Positions 1 through 4,495 of a stretch of 5,492 nt of DNA are shown one piece after another. Numbering within the stretch: position 1 is the first letter of the stretch; each line of letters starts with the position of its first letter. The notes beneath the pieces were generated by a model. The model had not been told where the DNA came from, made no database searches, and saw nothing but the letters and a program-made list of their open reading frames with translations. Position numbers and translations under genes: made by a program. The DNA comes from Lachnospiraceae bacterium (GTDB taxonomy: Bacteria; Bacillota; Clostridia; Lachnospirales; Lachnospiraceae): the NCBI GenBank assembly GCA_024699395.1, contig JAILPU010000238.1:1-5492 (forward strand), in the 5' to 3' direction.

Positions 1-792
1 ACCGGAACAGGGGTAAAAACCTACAACGGAACCTGCTATGCGGTGATGGGCGTTGTAAAAAAACTGTCCGGAAACGAGCTCGGAATCGGTACTGAATCCA
101 GAGCCGGTTATATCAGATGTGAGTTTGGCGGAAATGATAAACTTGCACTGAATGAGAAGATAAGGGCTCAGGGAACTTTCAGGTATTCACTTGTGGACGG
201 AGGGCTTATTTTTCATGTGGCTAAGGTTTGGAAGACGGACGAAGAAATAAATGAAAACCTGTACTGCGATATTGAAGGCAACTCATATGACAAAACTCTT
301 TTGAACAAGAGAACTCTGAATGAGGGCAACATAAATTTCTACATTCCACCGGCATGGGAGAGCGTGGAACATGATATTGTGGCCGAAGACCTGGGAATTA
401 TGGAGGGCTATCAGTATACACTCAATGAGATGCCGCACTCAGCCTCGGCAACACCTGAAAGCTTTTTTGTCTGCTATTTTAATAACGACTTGTTAAAAAA
501 TCTCAGCGACAGAACCAAAACAAAGGCTGTTGAGAAGGCTATCATAAGAAATATTCTTAACAAAGGTAACTCAAAGCTGGAAAAATTCCCATTGAAAGAC
601 AAGACCACGCATTACGGCGAAAATTACAGATATTACCAGGATTCCTACAACACCCTTTTGGGTGAAGGATATCACACGGAGTTTATCTTTACATCCTATG
701 ACTCCGACGGTGTAATAGTCTATATTTATCTCTACAAGGAACCTGTTCACAAGAACGATATATTCTTCGTCATGAGAATGCTGGAAGACTGA
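1..792 (+). CDS. Hypothetical protein with OB-fold-like N-terminal part, 5' partial
   Basis: The reading frame is open from base 1 to the TGA at 790-792, giving 263 visible residues; the true start lies before the window. A GTG at 43 and an ATG at 46 are in frame, but the protein-like sequence continues upstream of both (GVKTYNGTCYAV), so neither looks like the real start. Visible residues 1-80 have alternating short beta strands with the pattern G-x-V...GYIRCEF...EKIRAQGTFRY...LIFHVAKVW, which resembles the tRNA_anti-like OB-fold domain found in many secreted bacterial proteins (recognised by pattern only). Residues ~110-263 are a second mixed alpha/beta region containing FYIPPAWESVE and ending FFVMRMLED, which I do not recognise. 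No membrane segment is visible; a signal peptide or lipobox, if any, would be in the missing N-terminus. Base composition resembles the neighbouring genes. The gene is followed by a 472-base gap and is probably not cotranscribed with the next gene, which has its own promoter. The CDS is near certain; function is unknown. Confidence 0.85.
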   Translation, partial: TGTGVKTYNGTCYAVMGVVKKLSGNELGIGTESRAGYIRCEFGGNDKLALNEKIRAQGTFRYSLVDGGLIFHVAKVWKTDEEINENLYCDIEGNSYDKTLLNKRTLNEGNINFYIPPAWESVEHDIVAEDLGIMEGYQYTLNEMPHSASATPESFFVCYFNNDLLKNLSDRTKTKAVEKAIIRNILNKGNSKLEKFPLKDKTTHYGENYRYYQDSYNTLLGEGYHTEFIFTSYDSDGVIVYIYLYKEPVHKNDIFFVMRMLED

Positions 793-937
793 CGCATCTG
801 TATTTGTAGTCGGGCTATAACAAGGTGACGTTAATGCAAGAAATGCATAAAAAAACAGTCAAATAGATTTACAATCGTGACGTTTCCCCAAGGTATGTGA
901 TAAAACACAATCGGTTGTACTGTTTTGTTACATCAAA
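793..937. other. Intergenic stretch without recognised gene
   Basis: This AT-rich stretch follows the stop codon of the first gene. I find no open frame with a ribosome binding site and no clear intrinsic terminator: the ATGCA/TGCAT mini-hairpin near 834-848 is followed by A residues, not T, on the + strand. The 8-mer GTGACGTT occurs twice in direct orientation, at 825-832 and 877-884. A weak promoter-like pair (GTGACG at 877-882, GATAAA at 899-904, 16-base spacer) sits upstream of the structured element, but each hexamer matches consensus at only about four of six positions. Confidence 0.5.
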
Positions 938-946
938 GGCGGCCGA

Positions 947-1083
947 GGGTATGGTGTGGCTGTCGCGTAGGCCTTATTTTCCCGTCGGTACTTAGCGAAC
1001 GCAAGCAAAGCGCAGCGAGAGCTTAGTATCCGCTACGGGGAAATACGAGCGAGAGCGTGCCAAGCGATAGCTATACCGTACCC
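947..1083 (+). repeat. Long inverted repeat: 20-bp outer stem
   Basis: The arms are 947-966 (starts GGGTATGG, ends CTGTCGC) and 1064-1083 (starts GCGATAG, ends CGTACCC). Pairing is continuous over 20 positions, with G.U at 952/1078, 956/1074, 958/1072 and 962/1068. The enclosed 97 bases contain the second hairpin and four AGCGANNGC copies. Confidence 0.75.
975..1045 (+). repeat. Nested inverted repeat: inner hairpin
   Basis: Positions 975-985 (TATTTTCCCGT) pair with 1035-1045 (ACGGGGAAATA) over 11 positions with one G.U (980/1040). Pairing then continues less perfectly: 987-988 with 1030-1031, and 989-996 with 1021-1028 with one T/T mismatch, base 1029 bulged and 1032-1034 unpaired or shifted. 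The loop is 997-1020 and is purine- and GC-rich. Confidence 0.7.
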
Positions 1084-1089
1084 AAGGTC

Positions 1090-1118
1090 GCCGGGTTGCT
1101 TTAACCTTGCCGGGTTGC
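1090..1118 (+). repeat. Direct repeat GCCGGGTTGC x2
   Basis: The 10-mer GCCGGGTTGC is present at 1090-1099 and again at 1109-1118, exactly 19 bases apart start to start. Between and around them, CAAGG (1083-1087) can pair with CCTTG (1105-1109), or GGTT (1094-1097) with AACC (1103-1106), so this piece can form a small hairpin. Confidence 0.6.
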
Positions 1119-1185
1119 CACATCGAATTACACCATTGATTTGACGCAAAACAGCGGCCTGCGAGCTGAATTGTCAACAAATTAG

Positions 1186-1216
1186 TTTAAAAACTTGAAA
1201 ATAAATAGTTTTTAAG
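1186..1216. promoter_or_regulatory. Inverted repeat overlapping the promoter (possible operator)
   Basis: TTTAAAAACT (1186-1195) and AGTTTTTAAG (1207-1216) are inverted copies matching at nine of ten positions, centred on an 11-base gap. The left half abuts the -35 box and the right half fills the spacer up to the -10 box, where a repressor would block polymerase. The site is very AT-rich, so chance is a real alternative, and no regulator gene is visible in the window. Confidence 0.35.
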
Positions 1217-1223
1217 TTATAAT
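1195..1223 (+). promoter_or_regulatory. Sigma-A-type promoter for the nuclease-folA unit
   Basis: A -35 box TTGAAA (1195-1200) and a perfect -10 box TATAAT (1218-1223) are separated by 17 bases, the optimal spacing for the housekeeping sigma factor. Transcription would start near 1230, giving a leader of about 35 bases that ends in the Shine-Dalgarno site. The surrounding AT-rich DNA contrasts with the GC-rich element just upstream. Confidence 0.8.
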
Positions 1224-1250
1224 GTAATTGGGAGTATCTTGTAAACGATC

Positions 1251-1257
1251 AGGGAGG
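1251..1257 (+). promoter_or_regulatory. Ribosome binding site deciding the nuclease start
   Basis: AGGGAGG is a strong Shine-Dalgarno match. It leaves 7 bases before the ATG at 1265 but only 1 base before the in-frame ATG at 1259, so the start at 1265 is preferred. Confidence 0.8.
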
Positions 1258-1264
1258 AATGTGT

Positions 1265-2866
1265 ATGAAGATTACATTTATTGGGGCCGACCATGAAGTT
1301 ACGGGAAGCTGTCATTATCTGGAAGTAAATGATAAGCATATACTGGTAGATTACGGAATGGAACAGGGAGTCAATGTATTTGAAAATGCAGATTTGCCTG
1401 TTTCGGAAGCTCTTATCGATTATGTATTTCTGACACATGCTCATATAGATCATTCGGGGCTTCTGCCACTGCTATATGCAAAGGGATTCAGAGGACAGAT
1501 ATTTGCAACAGATGCGTCCTGCGAATTGTGTAACATAATGCTTAGAGACTGTGCGCATATACAGATGATGGAGTCAGACTGGCGCGCAAGAAAAGCAAAA
1601 AGAAGCTCAGACGTTGCTATGATGGAACCGCTGTATACCATGGAAGATGCAGAGGGCGCAATCAAGAGGCTTGTACCCTGTAGATACGGAGAAATAATTG
1701 AGGTGTGCGACGGGGTGTCCATCAGATTTACGGATGTGGGACATTTGCTGGGATCGGCCAGCATAGAAGTGTGGCTCACAGAGGGCGGCGCAAGTAAGAA
1801 GATAGTATTTTCAGGAGACTTGGGTAACAAGAATCAGCCTCTGTTAAAGGATCCTCAGTATACAGAGGAAGCGGATTACGTAGTAATGGAGTCCACCTAC
1901 GGAAACAGGCTTCATCCCACGGAGACAGTGGATTACGCACAGAGACTTGCGGAAATTATAAAGGAAACCTTCGACAGAGGAGGAAATGTAGTAATACCAT
2001 CCTTTGCAGTAGGAAGAACCCAGGAACTCCTGTATTTTTTGAGACAGGTCAAGATGAAGCGTCTGGTAGAGGGGCATGAAGATTTCAAGGTCTATGTGGA
2101 CAGCCCCATGGCAGTGGAGGCAACTGAAGTATTCCAGAATAACCGAGAAGAATGCTTTGATGAAGATACTCTGGAACTGATAAGAAATAATATAAATCCG
2201 CTGTCCTTCCCGGGATTGAGATTATCCATCACTTCGGAGGAATCAAAGGACATAAACTTTATAGATGAACCTAAGGTAATCATCTCCGCATCGGGAATGT
2301 GTGAGGCGGGACGAATCAGACACCACCTTAAGCATAATCTTTGGAGAGAGGAATGTACCATACTGTTTGTGGGATATCAGGCAGTGGGAACCCTTGGACG
2401 AAGCATTATAGAGGGAGCCAAAGAGGTAAGGCTTTTCGGAGAACCCATTGAAGTAAGAGCCCATATCATGCAACTTGCAGGATTATCGGGACACGCAGAT
2501 AAGGACGGACTTATCAGATGGATCAATGCATTTAAAGAAAAACCCAAGAAGGTATTCGTCGTTCACGGAGAAGACGGCGTATGTATGGAATTTGTGGAAT
2601 GCCTTAAGGTAGAGCACGGTCAGAGAGCATACGCACCATACAGCGGAACAGAGTTTGATCTTATAGCCAATAAGATATCATACGAGACATCACCCATACC
2701 TGTTCAGAAAAAGTCCAGACCGGCCAGCGGTGTTTTCGCAAGGCTTATTGCAGCAGGTCAGAGACTTGTTGCGATTATATCAAAGAGCGACGGCATGGCC
2801 AACAAGGATATGGCCAAATTTGCGGACCAAATCAATTCAATTTGCGACAAGATGGAGTGGAAATGA
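1265..2866 (+). CDS. Beta-CASP metallo-beta-lactamase-fold RNA nuclease (TTHA0252/CPSF73-like)
   Basis: This 533-residue cytoplasmic protein belongs to the beta-CASP branch of the metallo-beta-lactamase fold, whose studied members cut or trim RNA with two zinc ions. Counting from MKITFIG, all the metal motifs are present: H58-A-H60-I-D62-H63, H160 in DVGHLLGS and D185 in FSGDLG. The beta-CASP motifs follow: A is E209 (ESTYG), B is H410 (LSGHAD) and C is H434 (VHGE). By analogy with CPSF73, H58, H60, H160 and D185 bind one zinc, and D62, H63, D185 and H434 the other. The beta-CASP insertion covers about 240-365, including SASGMCEAGRIRHHL; the RNA-specificity (RMMBL) part covers about 395-455. 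A C-terminal tail of ~65 residues (from about 468) is longer than in compact homologues such as TTHA0252 and carries no motif I know. The domains argue for an active enzyme, but the RNA target is unknown. The gene has its own promoter and overlaps folA by four bases. Confidence 0.93.
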   Translation: MKITFIGADHEVTGSCHYLEVNDKHILVDYGMEQGVNVFENADLPVSEALIDYVFLTHAHIDHSGLLPLLYAKGFRGQIFATDASCELCNIMLRDCAHIQMMESDWRARKAKRSSDVAMMEPLYTMEDAEGAIKRLVPCRYGEIIEVCDGVSIRFTDVGHLLGSASIEVWLTEGGASKKIVFSGDLGNKNQPLLKDPQYTEEADYVVMESTYGNRLHPTETVDYAQRLAEIIKETFDRGGNVVIPSFAVGRTQELLYFLRQVKMKRLVEGHEDFKVYVDSPMAVEATEVFQNNREECFDEDTLELIRNNINPLSFPGLRLSITSEESKDINFIDEPKVIISASGMCEAGRIRHHLKHNLWREECTILFVGYQAVGTLGRSIIEGAKEVRLFGEPIEVRAHIMQLAGLSGHADKDGLIRWINAFKEKPKKVFVVHGEDGVCMEFVECLKVEHGQRAYAPYSGTEFDLIANKISYETSPIPVQKKSRPASGVFARLIAAGQRLVAIISKSDGMANKDMAKFADQINSICDKMEWK

Positions 2867-3354
2867 AGATAGTAGCTTCTGTAGACAATAACTGGGCCAT
2901 CGGAAGAAGAGGAGAACTTCTTATAAGCATCCCCAATGATTTAAAAAGATTTAGGGAGCTGACCATAGGCAAAACAATCATTTACGGAAGAAAGACCCTG
3001 AGTACTTTTCCTCAGGGTCTTGTTTTGCAGGGACGAAGGAATATAGTAATGTCAGCAAAACCAGGATTTACGGTAAAAGGCGGAGAGGTGGCAAACAGCC
3101 TTGAAGAACTGTTTAAACTTATAGAGAAGGAAAATACCGAAGACGTATTTGTGGTGGGTGGAGAAAGTATTTATAAGCAGCTTTTGCCTTATTGCGATGA
3201 GTGCCTTCTCACCATGATAGATATGGAATACGAGGCTGACGCATATTTTCCCAGGATAGACAAATCACAGGAATGGGAGCAGGTATCCGAGAGTGATGAA
3301 TATACATATTTCGATGTTCCCTACACCTTTGCAAGATACACAAGGAAAGCTTGA
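2863..3354 (+). CDS. folA: Dihydrofolate reductase
   Basis: The 163-residue product reduces dihydrofolate to tetrahydrofolate with NADPH in the cytoplasm, supplying one-carbon units for thymidylate, purines and methionine; it is the trimethoprim target. Length is typical of the bacterial family. Visible motifs are NWAIGRRGEL (10-19), the active-site helix with catalytic acid D26 (IPNDLKRF, 23-30; E. coli D27), IIYGRKT (39-45), RRNIVMS (58-64), the cofactor loop VVGGESIY (97-104) and LTMID with T117 matching E. coli T113. The near-invariant Trp22 of E. coli is replaced by I21 in LLISIP, which I recall as a frequent clostridial variant. The ATG at 2863 is chosen because GGAG (2854-2857) lies 5 bases upstream; a TTG at 2842 would add seven residues (MRQDGVE) that do not fit the family N-terminus. 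The ATGA overlap with the nuclease gene suggests translational coupling. No thymidylate synthase gene is visible here. Confidence 0.96.
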   Translation: MKIVASVDNNWAIGRRGELLISIPNDLKRFRELTIGKTIIYGRKTLSTFPQGLVLQGRRNIVMSAKPGFTVKGGEVANSLEELFKLIEKENTEDVFVVGGESIYKQLLPYCDECLLTMIDMEYEADAYFPRIDKSQEWEQVSESDEYTYFDVPYTFARYTRKA

Positions 3355-3369
3355 AAAGTGCCATCGCTA

Positions 3370-3398
3370 TTGACTTTTTTTAACAAAAGTATAATAAT
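3370..3398 (+). promoter_or_regulatory. Probable sigma-A promoter for ilvE
   Basis: TTGACT (3370-3375) is a five-of-six match to the -35 consensus, and AATAAT (3393-3398) lies 17 bases after it as a five-of-six -10 box. A perfect TATAAT is also present at 3390-3395, but only 14 bases from the -35 box. The resulting leader of about 35 bases is too short for a T-box or a leader-peptide attenuator, so any amino-acid control would have to act by a DNA-binding regulator or elsewhere. Confidence 0.6.
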
Positions 3399-3422
3399 AA
3401 TCCTTGGTTATCCAAAACGTAA

Positions 3423-3431
3423 AGAGAGGTG
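3423..3431 (+). promoter_or_regulatory. Ribosome binding site supporting the ilvE GTG start
   Basis: AGAGAGGTG lies 6 bases before the GTG at 3438 and matches the Shine-Dalgarno consensus AGGAGGTG well. An in-frame TAG at 3432-3434 rules out any start further upstream. Confidence 0.75.
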
Positions 3432-3437
3432 TAGAAC

Positions 3438-4463
3438 GTGGAGAAGAAAAATATTGACTGGAGTAATTTGGGTTTTGGCTACATTCAGACAGATGCCAGA
3501 TATGTATCATACTTTAAGGATGGTGCATGGGATGAAGGCAAGATTACTGATGATGCCAATATAGTATTAAATGAGTGCGCAGGCGTTTTACAATATGCTC
3601 AGACTGTTTTTGAAGGTTTGAAAGCCTACACCACCCAGGACGGAAAGATTGTAACCTTCCGCCCGGATCTTAATGCAGAGCGTCTCAACGCATCAGCAGC
3701 AAGACTTGAGATGCCCGTACTTCCCGAGGGAAGATTTATTGAAGCAGTTAAAAAGGTAATCGCAGCTAACGAGGCATTTGTACCTCCTTACGGCAGCGGA
3801 GCTACATTATATATCCGTCCTTATATGTTCGGAAGTAACCCCGTAATAGGAGTAAAGCCCGCAACAGAGTATGAGTTCAGAATTTTCTGTACACCTGTAG
3901 GACCTTACTTCAAGGGCGGCGCAAAGCCTATTACCATAAAGATAAGTGATTTTGACCGTGCGGCACCGAGAGGAACAGGAAACATCAAGGCCGGCCTTAA
4001 CTATGCAATGAGCCTTCATGCAATTGTAACCGCACATAAGGAAGGATTCGATGAGAATATGTACCTTGATCCCGCAAGCCGTACAAAGGTGGAGGAGACA
4101 GGCGGAGCAAACTTCCTTTTCGTAACCAAAGACAATACAGTTGTAACACCTAAGTCAGACAGCATTCTTCCTTCAATAACAAGAAGATCTCTTGTATATG
4201 TTGCCAAGGAATATCTTGGACTCAATGTTGAAGAGAGAGAAGTATATGTAGATGAGCTTAAGGATTTCGCAGAGGCAGGTCTTTGCGGAACAGCAGCAGT
4301 TATCTCACCCGTAGGAAAGATCGTAGATCACGGCAAAGAAATCTGCCTTCCTGCAGGAATGGAAGATATGGGCCCTGTAACAAGAAAGCTTTATGAGACT
4401 CTAACCGGTATTCAGATGGGAAGAATAGAGGCGCCTAAGGGCTGGATTTGTGAGATTGGCTGA
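3438..4463 (+). CDS. ilvE: Branched-chain amino acid aminotransferase
   Basis: This 341-residue class IV PLP-dependent transaminase interconverts valine, leucine and isoleucine with their 2-keto acids, using glutamate/2-oxoglutarate; it performs the last step of their synthesis in the cytoplasm. Length and motifs fit the longer, BCAT-like bacterial type (such as B. subtilis YbgE/YwaA) rather than the ~310-residue E. coli type. Visible motifs are VFEGLKAY (57-64), FRPDLNAERL (74-83), YIRPYMFG (125-132), the PLP lysine K184 in RGTGNIKAGLNYA (178-190), EETGGANFLFV (219-229) next to the pyridine ring, SILPSITRR (242-250) in the phosphate-binding area, and GTAAVISPV (284-292). The start is GTG, supported by a good ribosome binding site and an in-frame stop just upstream; the next in-frame Met is residue 92. 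No other ilv or leu genes are nearby, so it looks like a stand-alone ilvE with its own promoter, possibly cotranscribed with the following lipoprotein gene. Confidence 0.95.
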   Translation: MEKKNIDWSNLGFGYIQTDARYVSYFKDGAWDEGKITDDANIVLNECAGVLQYAQTVFEGLKAYTTQDGKIVTFRPDLNAERLNASAARLEMPVLPEGRFIEAVKKVIAANEAFVPPYGSGATLYIRPYMFGSNPVIGVKPATEYEFRIFCTPVGPYFKGGAKPITIKISDFDRAAPRGTGNIKAGLNYAMSLHAIVTAHKEGFDENMYLDPASRTKVEETGGANFLFVTKDNTVVTPKSDSILPSITRRSLVYVAKEYLGLNVEEREVYVDELKDFAEAGLCGTAAVISPVGKIVDHGKEICLPAGMEDMGPVTRKLYETLTGIQMGRIEAPKGWICEIG

Positions 4464-4495
4464 TAACTAATTAAATACGGAGATAAAGGCAAACT

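Larger units (their letters stand above)
938..1183 (+). repeat. Highly structured intergenic element (candidate ncRNA or dispersed MITE-like repeat)
   Basis: This block is visibly GC-richer than its surroundings and full of internal complementarity. The outer stem pairs 947-966 with 1064-1083: 20 consecutive pairs, of which four are G.U and none is a mismatch when read as + strand RNA. A three-pair helix (970-972 with 1059-1061) leads to an inner hairpin (975-996 with 1021-1045). The motif AGCGANNGC occurs four times, at 994, 1014, 1048 and 1063. The 3' side carries a direct repeat GCCGGGTTGC (1090-1099 and 1109-1118) and a final hairpin (1141-1177). The imperfect pairs would be A.C mismatches on the other strand, which favours + strand transcription. 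The element ends just before the promoter of the nuclease gene, so it is not that gene's 5' leader. I cannot match it to a named RNA family. It could equally be a dispersed repeat selected as DNA; a genome-wide copy count would decide. The exact ends are uncertain. Confidence 0.6.

Noticed and set aside
905..930. Terminator-like ACAATCGGTTGT followed by a T-rich stretch
   Set aside because: The stem is only four Watson-Crick pairs and the following sequence (ACTGTTTTGTT) is not a clean T run.
992..1180. A 62-residue open frame on the - strand across the structured element
   Set aside because: It has no convincing ribosome binding site, its composition is Arg/Ser-rich in the way of translated repeats, and it lies inside the inverted-repeat element, so it is best explained as a by-product of the repeat.
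1259..1264. ATG at 1259 as the nuclease start
   Set aside because: The Shine-Dalgarno site ends only 1 base before it; the ATG at 1265 has normal 7-base spacing and gives the family-typical MKITFIG start.
1217..1453. A 78-residue - strand frame over the nuclease start
   Set aside because: It lies antisense to the promoter, leader and first codons of a well-supported gene, and its protein has no recognisable features.
3354..3381. Intrinsic terminator after folA
   Set aside because: AAAAGT (3354-3359) can pair with ACTTTT (3373-3378) before a T run, but the 6-bp stem is AT-rich with a 13-base loop, and the T run follows the ilvE -35 box. It is too weak to call.
3399..3437. T-box or leader-peptide attenuator upstream of ilvE
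   Set aside because: The whole gap between folA and ilvE is 83 bases and the likely leader only about 35, too short for either device, with no run of Leu/Ile/Val codons.
3358..3564. A 68-residue + strand frame starting just after folA
   Set aside because: It overlaps the ilvE promoter and first codons in another frame, has no ribosome binding site and resembles no protein.
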